Shown here: piece by piece, positions 1 through 8,880 of the stretch
How the letters are laid out: the number at the start of each line of letters is the position of its first letter
Position numbering within the stretch: position 1 is the first letter of the stretch
DNA from: Penaeus vannamei
Lineage: Eukaryota > Arthropoda > Malacostraca > Decapoda > Penaeidae
Direction: 5' to 3'
Assembly: GCF_042767895.1 (NCBI RefSeq)
Contig: NC_091589.1
Span: 6,821,488 to 6,833,987, forward strand
Length of the DNA: 12,500 bases
Translations under genes and position numbers: made by a program
The notes under the pieces: generated by a model
Database searches by the model: none
Told to the model about the DNA's origin: nothing
What the model saw: the letters and a program-made list of their open reading frames with translations, nothing else

Positions 1-6
1 TGTGTG

Positions 7-40
<34 letters not shown>

Positions 41-68
41 TTATATGTATATATATGTATATAAATGT
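1..68. repeat. (TG)n microsatellite grading into TA/TG-rich sequence
   Basis: A TG dinucleotide run with one phase slip near position 7-8 continues to about 38. It passes into a TATATG-rich stretch. The window edge cuts the array, so its true length is unknown. No coding or regulatory signal is visible. Confidence 0.95.
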
Positions 69-84
69 ACGTCACGTGGCCAAG

Positions 85-390
85 ATCTCTCTCTCGCGCT
101 CTGTCTGTCTGCTTGTCTGTGTGTGTGTGTGTGTGTCTATCTGTCTCTGTCTATTTCTGTCTCTATCTGTCTCTCTGTCTGACTCTGTCTGTGTGTCTCT
201 GTCTATCTATTTCTCTTTCTCTTTCTCCTTCTCCTTCCTCTTCTTCTCCTTCTCCTTCTCCTCCTCCTTCTCTCTCTCTCTCCTCCCTCTTCTCCTTTCT
301 CTTCCTACTCCCTCCCTCCCTCCCCCCCTGAGCCTCATTCCTCCCCTCCTTCTCTCCCCTCCTTCTCTTCCCCTCTCCCATTCCCATCTT
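85..390. repeat. Pyrimidine-rich tract, CTGT/CT grading into CCTT/CCCTCC
   Basis: The + strand is almost entirely C, T and scattered G. The first half is CTGT/CTAT-like with a TG run near 118-138. The second half is CTT, CTCCTT and CCCTCC. Open frames here carry only Ser, Leu, Pro, Phe, Val and Cys because the tract is poor in A, so they are not evidence of a gene. The composition passes gradually from CTGT to CT to CCT, as expected from stepwise mutation and re-expansion. Confidence 0.9.
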
Positions 391-1394
391 CGTTATGACG
401 TTGACTGACTGTATTCTGATTTCCTCGTCTCCTTCTCGAGGTCGCGTTCATTCTCGCCAGCAACGTGACCCGCAGGAAGCGAACGATGCCATGTCGTCCT
501 TTTTTTTTTGAAATGTTAGAACCTTATTTCGTATATGTATCCCTGTTTATAAATGGTATGAGGAGAGTCAAAGAGATAGAGTAGGTAGATATATTTATTT
601 TCTCTCTCTCTCTCCTTCTTTTCCTGGATTTAGGAGTGTCGTTTTTAATTTGTAGGTGGCGCTGAGTTCAAGAAGAGGCTTTGATAAGCGTGTTTGTTCG
701 GCCGCTCTTCCCGCGCTTTTTTTGTGTGTGAATGAACGCGGCCGGGTTACTGACATTCAATTTACGCGCGTCTTACGGGGTTACTATTCATCACCTCCAT
801 TTTTTTTTTCTTTTTTTTTTCTTCTTTTGCATTTTCCCCGTTTTTTTCTGATTAGATTCGAAAATAACTCGAAATGAAATGTATTTCATGTATTCTTCCG
901 CCATGCTTCGACTTTCCTTTTCCCTGCTTTTTCAAAATCATATTTTCTTGCTCTGCTGGAAGGTACGTCATAACCTAAGCCAGGTACTTGAAAAGAGAAA
1001 AGAAAAGAAAATGAAACGAAAGAATAAAAGAAAATAAGAAAATATCCTAACGAACTCTGAAACAAGATATGAAAAAAATATATTTATTCTTCCGCTAAAC
1101 AAACTAGTTCTCAATATTTCACATGCAGTCAAAGAGTTATGATATATACCAGAGAATATTTCGAGTGCAAGAACTTAACTGGATTTTGCAAAGAGATTCG
1201 CAAGCTCACAGTACATGCAATTTCTATTTTGCAGACGGGATTCGACGAGAAACATTCTGCGAACTCTGCTTCTCTCTTTCGCCTTGTTGGCTGGCTGCGT
1301 GGCTTCCTTCAAGACTAAATTTTCTTTTGTTAATTCATCAGTATCTTTTCTTAACACTCTCTGTCTGTCTCTCTCTTTATATTCGCATACACAG

Positions 1395-1396
<2 letters not shown>
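391..1396. other. Mostly unique intergenic or intronic sequence with short simple tracts
   Basis: About 1 kb of mixed-composition DNA. It contains a short (CT)n at about 600-614, T-rich runs at 800-820 broken by single C, and an A/G-rich AAAAG-like stretch at 991-1043. I see no ORF with coherent composition, no tRNA fold and no transposon protein. The only mildly coding-like part is near 1215-1310, listed separately. Confidence 0.6.
1215..1320 (+). other. Weak candidate exon: 3' splice-site-like motif and a signal-peptide-like segment
   Basis: An ATG at 1215 opens a frame whose residues 12-31 look like a secretion signal: Arg at 12 and 16, a Leu/Ala/Phe-rich core at about 17-25, then small residues at 26-31 (AGCVAS). 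A pyrimidine-rich run ending in GCAG at 1231-1234 resembles a 3' splice site. Against a gene, the frame runs straight into CT, CA and TA microsatellites, the opposite strand is also open here, and CT-rich DNA readily yields Leu/Ser-rich hydrophobic peptides. I recognise no protein family. Treat it as a hypothesis only. Confidence 0.1.
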
Positions 1397-1474
<78 letters not shown>

Positions 1475-1480
1475 ACAGAC
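1397..1480. repeat. (AC)36 microsatellite with degraded 3' edge
   Basis: Uninterrupted AC units run from 1397 to 1468, followed by a GACACACAGAC edge. It directly abuts the TA-rich left arm of the foldback element. The reverse complement of its edge, containing TGTCTGTGT, reappears beyond the right TA arm near 1855-1864. The repeat edge may therefore belong to the outer palindrome. Confidence 0.95.
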
Positions 1481-1490
1481 ATATATATAT

Positions 1491-1570
<80 letters not shown>
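1481..1570. repeat. (TA)n left arm of foldback element
   Basis: An alternating AT tract with one AGAT interruption at 1491-1494 and a GT interruption at 1565-1566. The pure stretch 1493-1564 is 36 AT units. It is self-complementary and faces a second (TA)n tract across the 167-bp palindrome, so in single-stranded DNA or RNA it would extend the stem. Confidence 0.95.
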
Positions 1571-2130
<560 letters not shown>

Positions 2131-3675
2131 CCCCCCCACCCCCCCTTCCCCCCTTCCTCCTCCCTCTCCCTTCGCCCTTGTCGACACCTTCCTCCCCCTC
2201 CTTCCTTCCTCTTCCTTCCCCCTCCCCTGTCCCCTCCCCCCTCCATCCCTCCCCCCTCCTCCTTCCTCCCTCCCTCTCCCCCTCCTACCTTCCCCTTCTT
2301 TTCCCTGCTCCCCTCCTCCCCCTTCCCCAAACCTCCCCCTCCCTCCTTCCTCCCTCCCTCCTTCCTCCTTCCCCCTTCTCTTTTCCTCCCCCGTCCCCTC
2401 CCCCTCTCTTCCCCACACATCCTTTTACTCCTCCTTCTCCTCCCCTAGTCCCCTCCCCCTCCCCTCTCCCTCACTTCCCCCTCCTTCCTACCCCTTCTTC
2501 CCCTCTCCGTCCTCTCCCCTCCCCCCCTCCCTTCCCCACACTTCCTCTTACTCCCATATTCTTCCCCTCACTTCGCCCCTTGCCCTCTTGGACTCGGTTC
2601 TCCCCCTTGCCCCTTTCCCTCACATTTCTTGCAAATGAGTTCGTCTCTTCGTGTTTATTTTCCTTAGCTTTTTACTCTTACTTTTTCTCTTTCTTTTCTT
2701 TCACATTTTTTTTTCTTGTCTCTTCTCCTTCCGTTTTCCTTTTCCCTATTTCTCCTTCTTATCTCCTTCCTTTTCTATTATCCCTCTTGTGCTCCCTCCT
2801 TTTCCATCTCCTCTTCTGTTCCTCCTCTTCTTCCTCTCTTCTTCTGCCCCTTCCTTCTCCCTCCCCCTCTTCCTTCTTCCCTCTCTTTATTTCGTCTTTC
2901 CTCTCTTTTTTACCTTTTCCCTTTCCCCTCTCTTCTTGATCCTCATTATCTCCCCTTATCTCTTCCCTCCTTCCTTTTATTGTTCTTCTTCGTCTTCCTT
3001 TTCACCTCCCTTTCTGTCCTATACCTTCTCCTGTTTCATTTTTTTTTCTCACCTCCTCCTTCTTCTACATTTCCACCTCAGTTCCTCCTTCTCCTCTTCC
3101 ACCTCCTCCTCCTTCTCCTTTGCCACTTCCTCTTCCATCGTCTCTCTTCCACCTCCTCCTCCTTCCCTCCTTTTTACTACCTCGTCTTTCTTCTCCCTTT
3201 CCACCCCTCCCTCCTTTCTTCCTCCTCCTCCCCTCCCTCCCTCCTCCTCCCCCTCCCTTCCACTCTCCACCCTCCCCCATCCCTCTCCATCTCCCCCATC
3301 CCTCTCCTCCTCCCCATCCTCCTCTTCCTTCTTTCCCTTCCTCCCCTCGTTTCTTTCCAATCTCTTCCTCCCCCTCCCCCTCCCTCCCCTTCTCTACCTT
3401 CCCCCATCCTCCCCTCTTCCTCCCCCTACCCCCACCCCCTTCCTCCCCTTCTCCCCCTCTCCCTCCTTCCTCTCTTCTCCTCCCCTCTCCCCTCCCCTCT
3501 CCTCCTCCCCCTCCCCCTCCTCCTGCCCCCTCCCTCCTCCCCCTCCTCCTCCTCCCTCCCCCTCCCCCACTCCTCCTCCCTCCCTCCCCCTCCCCCTCCT
3601 CCCTCCTTCCCTCCCCCCTCCCCTCCTCTTCCTCATCCTCCCCCCCCCTCCCCCTCCCCCTCCCCCTCCTCCTCC
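2131..3675. repeat. 1.5-kb homopyrimidine (CCCTCC/CCTT)n tract
   Basis: The + strand is nearly all C and T, with rare A or G. The composition drifts from CCCCTCC-rich (2131-2570) through TTCC/TTTC-rich (2640-3050) to CTCCTCC and CCCCTCCC-rich (3060-3675). Frames of up to 362 codons are open in both directions only because one strand lacks A, so no stop can form. Perfect pyrimidine mirror repeats make the tract a strong candidate for triplex H-DNA, and the complementary G-rich strand has quadruplex potential. I see no genic content. Confidence 0.95.
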
Positions 3676-3745
3676 AGCTATCACTAAGTCTCATTCATCA
3701 AACTCTTACGTACACCTTCTCAACACTCTTGCTCATTAAGAACCA
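3676..3745. other. Short mixed-sequence break in the pyrimidine tract
   Basis: About 70 bp with normal base composition separate the two homopyrimidine blocks. It includes CACTAAGTCTCATTCATC and ACGTACACC words. It has no ORF or known motif and may be remnant unique DNA between two expanded arrays. Confidence 0.6.
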
Positions 3746-4138
3746 ATTTCTCACCCTCCCTTCCTCCCTCCCCTCCCCTCTCCTCTTCCTCTCTCTCCCA
3801 TCTCCTCTTCCCCTCCCATCCCCCTCCCTCCCTTTCTTCCCTGCCTCTCCCTTCCCTCCCCCTCCCCTCTCTCTCTTCTCCATTCCTCCTCCCTCTTCCC
3901 CTTTCCCCTCCCTCCTCCCACATCTCTCCCCTCTCTCCCTTTTCCCCCTTCCCCCTCCATCCACCTCTCCTCTCCCATCCTCCCCTCTTCCCATTTCCCC
4001 TCCCTCCCACCCACACTCTCTCTCTCTCCCCTCTCCCTTCCCTCCCCTCTTTCCTTCCCTCCCTTCCCTCCCCTCTCCCCTCCCTCCCATCCTCCCTCTC
4101 CCCCTCCCTCTCCTCCCCTCCTTCCCCCCTCTCCCAAC
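3746..4138. repeat. Second homopyrimidine (CCCTCC)n block
   Basis: The + strand is C/T only apart from isolated A and G, with CCCTCCC and CTCTCCC words. It matches the tract before the break in style, so both blocks were probably one array. Open frames on both strands are composition artefacts. Confidence 0.95.
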
Positions 4139-4315
4139 ACCTCATTCGTCACAATCAAAACACACACATCTCTATTAGAGGGGAAATCACTGTTAATTTG
4201 CTTCTAGTGTTTTCAAAGGGGTTTTAAGGACAGCAAGCCCCCCTTTTTCCACTGAGGGGAAATCTTTTGTAAGTCATTTTGTTTGGGTTGGAAAGGGGAT
4301 ATTTGATTTATGTTG
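4139..4315. other. Unique spacer with a duplicated GAGGGGAAATC word
   Basis: A 177-bp mixed-composition region. The 11-mer GAGGGGAAATC occurs at 4178-4188 and 4254-4264. Between the copies, AAAGGGG (near 4216) can pair with CCCCTTT within the C/T run near 4238-4247. I see no gene. Confidence 0.5.
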
Positions 4316-4440
4316 ATTATCCTTATTAGCAATTATTCTTGGGATTATTATCATTATTGTTTTGTTATTGTTGTTGATGTTGTTGTTGTTATAGTTATCA
4401 TTATTATTATTATCATTATTATTAATATATTTTTTCTCTC
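4316..4440. repeat. ATT/GTT-rich trinucleotide-like repeat
   Basis: Irregular TTATTATCATTATTGTTGTTG sequence with ATT, ATC and GTT triplets. It resumes in the same style beyond the compound microsatellite. The tetranucleotide array may therefore have grown inside a pre-existing ATT/ATC domain. Confidence 0.85.
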
Positions 4441-4443
4441 AAT

Positions 4444-5125
<682 letters not shown>

Positions 5126-5890
5126 ACTTACCATTACCGATACCATATATATACATATATAAGTTTTATTACGAGTAGATAGAGTATGCAATTTAATTTT
5201 CCGTAAAATCGGGATCAAAATCATATTAACATAATATATTACAAAGCGATATGATAAAGTTATACCTCCTGTGATTTATTACGTAATACCCTGATATTTC
5301 CGAGAATTATGATAGATTTTACTTCCTCTTATATTCATTCCGATAGAATATACATAATGGAATGCTATTTCGAGCCGTGTTAGTCATGATATTTTTCATT
5401 TTTACTTTGTTATATATTGTGAATTGCTATTGTGGAATCCGGTTTATTATTATCAATTTGTCATAATATTCTTAGTCATAATATTATGTAAAATTCATTT
5501 GTCATAATATTCTTATTTCGTCAATATAACTAATCATAATATCATTCATAATATTCTTTGAATAGTCATAACTATTACCATTATCATTAATTATCACTAT
5601 TATTATCATTATTATTATTATCATTATTATTATTATTATTATTATTACTATTACCTTATCTGTTCCTATTATCATCACCATCACTATATCATCATTATCA
5701 ATATTATATAAGTTATAATCAATCATAATATCAAACATAATATTCTCTGAATAGTCATAACACTAGTCCTAATTAACCATAACAACAGTCACAATATTCC
5801 CCCGTTCTACCTTGTTATATATTCCAATTATTGTGAATTGTTGTTGCGGAATCCGGTCTAAAAACCCTCCTGTAACTTTTTCCTTCCGCG
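5126..5890. repeat. AT-rich domain with nested ancient direct duplications
   Basis: Repeat A: 5383-5446 and 5788-5857 share TTGTTATATATT, TTGTGAATTG and GGAATCCGGT, with a small insertion in the second copy. Repeat B: 5531-5572 and 5720-5761 match at 38 of 42 positions. All copies are in the same orientation. Offsets are about 405 bp for A and 189 bp for B, which fits a decayed tandem array of about 200-bp units. The missing middle A would be replaced by the ATT microsatellite at 5580-5655. The word TCATAATATTCT recurs at least four times. I find no gene and do not recognise the repeat family. Confidence 0.7.
5580..5655. repeat. (ATT)n/(ATC)n microsatellite
   Basis: TTATCATTATTATTATTATC-type sequence lying between the two B copies of the flanking duplication. 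It may have expanded within an old repeat unit. Confidence 0.9.
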
Positions 5891-6004
5891 ATATTGTAGT
5901 TGTTGTTGCAGTAATATTTGCGGAGTGCAACAGCAAACAGACTTTTCAGAAGGCAAAGTTAGGCTTTTGAGGCATTTAAAGTCCGTTATTTTGATGTGCT
6001 TTGT
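5891..6004. other. Unique sequence with a short hairpin
   Basis: TGTTGCA at 5904-5910 is complementary to TGCAACA at 5926-5932, and imperfect pairing extends the stem outward. The loop is about 15 bases. An ATG frame from 5925 continues into the purine tract and shows no recognisable domain. Confidence 0.4.
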
Positions 6005-6395
6005 GCTGTGTTGTTTAGGCTGCGGGGGGATGGGGGGAGGGGGGAGGGGGAGGAAAAGGGGAAGAGGGGTGAGGGAGAGAGGGAGAGAAGGGGAAGAGGA
6101 GGGAGGAGATATGGGAGGGGGAAGAGAAGGGGAGGGGGTGGGAGGGTGGCAGGAAAGGGAGGGGAAGGGAGGAAAGAGGAAGGAAGGGGATGAAAGGAAA
6201 GGAGAGGGAGGTGGAGGGGGGGAGGGAGGAAGAGGGGGATGAAAAGGGAGAGGGGGGAGGGGGGAGAAAGGGGAAGAGGGGGAGTGGGGGAAGAGGAAGA
6301 ATCAGAGGGGGAGAGGAAGGAGGAGTGGAAAAAGGATAAAGAAATTAAGAGAAAAACGAGGAAAAAAGAAAAGAAAAATATACCGAGAGAAAAAA
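6005..6395. repeat. Homopurine (GGGGA/GGAAG)n tract
   Basis: The + strand is G and A almost throughout, G-rich first (6020-6300) and A-rich later (6320-6395). It has the opposite strand polarity to the 2131-4138 tract but the same composition class. Gly/Arg/Glu-rich open frames follow from the lack of T. It has triplex and quadruplex potential on the + strand. Confidence 0.95.
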
Positions 6396-6430
6396 AAATC
6401 TACGTCAACACAATAAGATCAACATAAAAA

Positions 6431-6473
6431 CCAACAACGTTTCGTGTAAGACAAATGAAACTCCTCAGGTAGG
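6431..6473 (-). ncRNA. Hammerhead-ribozyme-like motif, copy 1 (Penelope/retrozyme type)
   Basis: Read on the minus strand, the order is stem I 5' CCTAC (6473-6469), core CTGAGGA (6468-6462), a stem II region of 18 nt with only short pairing (GT/AC), core GAAA (6443-6440), a two-pair stem III (AC/GT, 6440-6437), U17 at 6436, and stem I 3' GTTGG (6435-6431). Stem I has four pairs around one U-U mismatch. The core fits hammerhead consensus, since position 7 is free. A tiny stem III with palindromic ACGT is known from small hammerhead variants of Penelope-like retrotransposons that act as dimers. Predicted cleavage lies between 6436 and 6435. The 5' stem strand could instead pair with CCTAC at 6493-6497. 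The weak stem II makes activity uncertain. Confidence 0.5.
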
Positions 6474-6681
6474 AACAACAAGGAGGAAGATACCTACTTT
6501 ATCCCTTAGATTAATTCGAATACAAAGATACATACAAAATGAACCGTGAATATGTATGATTGTTATAAAAAAAATAATAAAAAACTACAATTAATTGCTT
6601 CTAAGATATTCTATCAGTCCATTAAATCAATAATATGATAAATTTCAATAATAAATACAAGCCGAAAAAGGTAAATAAAAA

Positions 6682-6726
6682 CCCACAACGTTTCGAGTCC
6701 AATCGTCTATCTCCTCTTCAGGTAAG
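6682..6726 (-). ncRNA. Hammerhead-ribozyme-like motif, copy 2
   Basis: On the minus strand, the order is stem I 5' CTTAC (6726-6722), core CTGAAGA (6721-6715), stem II with GAG (6713-6711) able to pair with CTC (6697-6695) across one bulged G, core GAAA (6694-6691), minimal stem III AC/GT (6691-6688), U17 at 6687, and stem I 3' GTGGG (6686-6682). Stem I forms five pairs, two of them G-U. Compared with copy 1, one stem I position changes from G-U to a G-C pair, so pairing is kept. Predicted cleavage lies between 6687 and 6686. Both copies are followed by GGTTTTTAT, but homology ends soon after, so the copies are old or of different subfamilies. Confidence 0.6.
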
Positions 6727-6750
6727 GGCATCCAAAGACACTAATATATA

Positions 6751-6790
6751 GTACCTGAAAAGGCTCATGATTATAACCGAAACGTGATTT
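6751..6790 (+). ncRNA. Decayed hammerhead-like motif, inverted relative to copies 1 and 2
   Basis: The plus strand reads GTACCTGAAAA (6751-6761), GG ... CC as a short stem II (6762-6763 with 6777-6778), then GAAACGTG (6779-6786). Compared with copy 2, the essential G8 of the core has become A. The T expected at the cleavage position is missing or replaced by G. Stem I can no longer pair with the A/T-rich 3' side. This looks like a dead relative arranged head to head with copy 2, 24 bp away. Confidence 0.4.
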
Positions 6791-6830
6791 TTTTGTTTCC
6801 ATTTCTTTACTTCTCTCCTTCCTTTGCAAT

Positions 6831-7370
6831 TTATTTAATCAGTGAATTTATAAACGAGACATTTTAGCGATTCAAATTTCTATTTAAAGTTTTACTAGTT
6901 GGCTATTGGCTAGTTGAAATAGCTTGCGACGAATGAGAATAATAACTGTAGTCTACTGTCTGTCTATCTGTGTGTCTGTCAGTCTGTCCACTGAAATTTA
7001 GAGAACGGAAAACGAGTTATTAAAGCTCGTGTTCAGAAAACTTTTTGGGAGTGTTTGAAGAATATTTTATTTTATTATTGCTATTATTATTTTTTTTTTT
7101 TTTTTTTTTTTTTTTTTGTCCACTAAGCGCTGTGAAGTCGTTATTTTTCTTGTAGTTTTATTTGTCAGGAAAAAGATCTTTCGGGTACAAAAGAGTTATG
7201 ACTGGTTATATATAGTTATCCCTCTCTCGTTTTCTACCTGTTTTTCTCTCTGTATGTATATGTATGTGTATATATGTATCTTTGTTTATCTATCTATATA
7301 TGAATAGTTATATTCGAGTACGGAGATATATAGATATCTACATTCATCTTTTTATCCATGTATATCTATC
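6831..7370. other. AT-rich unique sequence with oligo-T and small microsatellites
   Basis: It contains a short CTGT/CTAT run at 6957-6988, an oligo-T of about 28 at 7090-7117 preceded by ATT triplets, and TA/TG-rich sequence from about 7240. A hairpin is possible from ACGAG (7010-7014) and CTCGT (7026-7030). I see no tRNA-like SINE head next to the oligo-T and no coherent ORF. Confidence 0.5.
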
Positions 7371-7392
7371 TGTGTGTGTGTGTGTGTGTGTG
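7371..7392. repeat. (TG)11 microsatellite followed by degraded TG-rich sequence
   Basis: The pure TG run is followed to about 7475 by TGCGTGTG-type sequence with cytosine and adenine substitutions. The frames crossing it are Val/Cys or Thr/His repeats, not genes. Confidence 0.9.
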
Positions 7393-7520
7393 CGTGTATT
7401 GCACATGTGTGTGTTTGTGCGTGTGTGTGTGCGTGTACGTACTGGTGTAAGTGTACATGTCAGTGTCGGTGCGTGCGTTGATATAAAATTAGAGCGAGAG
7501 AGAAAGTGGAGAGATGCCCG

Positions 7521-7537
7521 TAAATAAATAAATAAAT
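7521..7537. repeat. Short (TAAA)4 microsatellite
   Basis: TAAATAAATAAATAAAT lies at the edge between TG/GA-rich sequence and unique AT-rich DNA. Confidence 0.85.
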
Positions 7538-8127
7538 TGATAACCATGCATCTATTCAACTGCCTGATTTACAGACATCTACAACACCCACATTCTGGTG
7601 GTAATTTCGTCAATATTTTACGAAAAAAAAAAGCTAACAGCAAAAACAGTGTCAACGCTAAATGACAGTAATTAACTGTCGTTGAAATCTGTTTCAGTCC
7701 GTTGGAAAGGGAATCCAATACCATCTGTACAATTAGATTACTTTGTTTTAAAAATGCAAGTATGATAATTGGGTTTATTCATTTATCATATTTTTACTGC
7801 GTTTTGCGTGAAAGAATAACCGTTGCGAGAGTATGAGGTTATTGGAGATAAGAATAGATATCAAATAGGAATATTAATAATGATACATTTCTTTGAAATA
7901 GATAATTTCTCTTCGTTTTTTTTATTTATTATTATTTTTTTTTTTTGGGATAATAGAAGGTAATTTCGTTCACGGGACAGAAAAAAATAGTAACGATAGT
8001 ATTAAATTCTTTTCATGGCGTTGCAACAGCATTAACAAGAACTAAAAAAAAATTGGAATCTATATCTTATCAGTCGTGTTGATAACAATGAGAGTGAAGA
8101 TGATGATAGGATATTCTCTTGTAGTAA
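7538..8127. other. AT-rich unique sequence, no gene seen
   Basis: It includes an A-run at 7623-7632, a stem GACAGT (7664-7669) with ACTGTC (7675-7680) around AATTA, and T-rich runs at 7917-7947. All frames are short. I see no transposon protein, tRNA or conserved motif. Confidence 0.5.
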
Positions 8128-8880
8128 TTAATCCATTTTTTAGGATGTAATTGGAAACTATCTTTAGAATGTAATAGGGAATATTCCTTAGGATGCAATA
8201 GGAAATTATCTTTAGGTTGTAATTGGAAACTACCTTTAGGGTGTAATAGGATATCATTTTTAGGATGTAATAAGGAATTTTCTTTAGGATGTAATAGGAA
8301 AATATCTCTAGGAGGTAATAGGAAATTATCTTGTATTAGTTATTATATTTTTTTAGGATTTAATAGAAAATTATCTTTAGGATGTAATAGGGAATATTCC
8401 TTAGGATGTAATAGGGAATTACTTTTAGGATGTAATAGGAAACTATCTCTAGAGTGTAATAGGGTATTGTCTTTAGGTTGTAATTGGAAACTACTTTTAG
8501 GATGTGATAGAATGTTATTTTTAAAATGCAATAGGGAATTTTCTTTAAGGTGTGATAGGATGTTATATTTAGAATGTAATAGGGATTTTTTTTTAGGATG
8601 CAATAAGAAAATATCTGAAGGATGTAATAGGAAATTAATTTTAGTATGTAATAGGATATCATTTTCAGGATGCAATGGGAAATCATCCTTAAGCTGTTCT
8701 AGGAAATTATTTGAAGGATATCATATGAAATTATCTTGAGGATGGAATAGGATACCATTTCAGGATATAACTGGATGTAATTATTTGTAAAAGAAAACTA
8801 TCTTCAGGATGCAACAGCAAATTATTTGTAGGATGTAATAAAAAATATCCTTATGATATAATGAAAAATAATCTTCCAAG
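8128..8880. repeat. 24-bp minisatellite, about 28 diverged units
   Basis: The unit consensus is TTAGGATGTAATAGGAAATT plus ATCT. The first 24 units (8140-8736) keep exact 24-bp register, except for a 21-bp odd unit at 8332-8352. Later units (8740-8880) are looser. Units 4-6 resemble units 14-16, which hints at a higher-order duplication of about 10 units. Because 24 is a multiple of three, three of the six frames contain no stop in the consensus. The plus frame encoding LGCNRKLS is stop-free from 8128 to 8736 (203 codons) but has no ATG, and changes fall on all codon positions. It is most likely non-coding. Confidence 0.95.

Larger units (their letters stand above)
6396..6830 (-). mobile_element. 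Probable relic of a Penelope-like element or hammerhead retrozyme
   Basis: The region is bounded by the three hammerhead-like motifs. No reverse transcriptase or GIY-YIG endonuclease reading frame is visible, so any element here is non-autonomous or only an end fragment. The two predicted minus-strand cleavage points define a 251-nt monomer (6686 down to 6436), within the size known for metazoan retrozymes. Alternatively, the motifs are pseudo-LTR pieces of separate Penelope insertions. Sequence between them is AT-rich and unrecognised. Confidence 0.4.

Noticed and set aside
73..78. CACGTG E-box/CRE-like site
   Set aside because: A single 6-mer between microsatellites with no gene nearby is expected by chance.
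7090..7117. Oligo-T as the reverse-complement tail of a minus-strand SINE or LINE
   Set aside because: No tRNA-like A or B box, reverse transcriptase frame or target-site duplication could be seen beside it. The same applies to the T25 at 9550-9574.
7664..7680. GACAGT-AATTA-ACTGTC hairpin as a terminator or small RNA
   Set aside because: A six-pair stem in AT-rich eukaryotic DNA is common by chance and lacks supporting context.
8140..8736. Telomere-like TTAGG words, since arthropod telomeres use (TTAGG)n
   Set aside because: TTAGG occurs about once per 24-bp unit and is never tandem. The array is an internal minisatellite.
8140..8880. CRISPR-like array
   Set aside because: Units are contiguous 24-bp repeats with no unique spacers, and the surroundings are eukaryotic.
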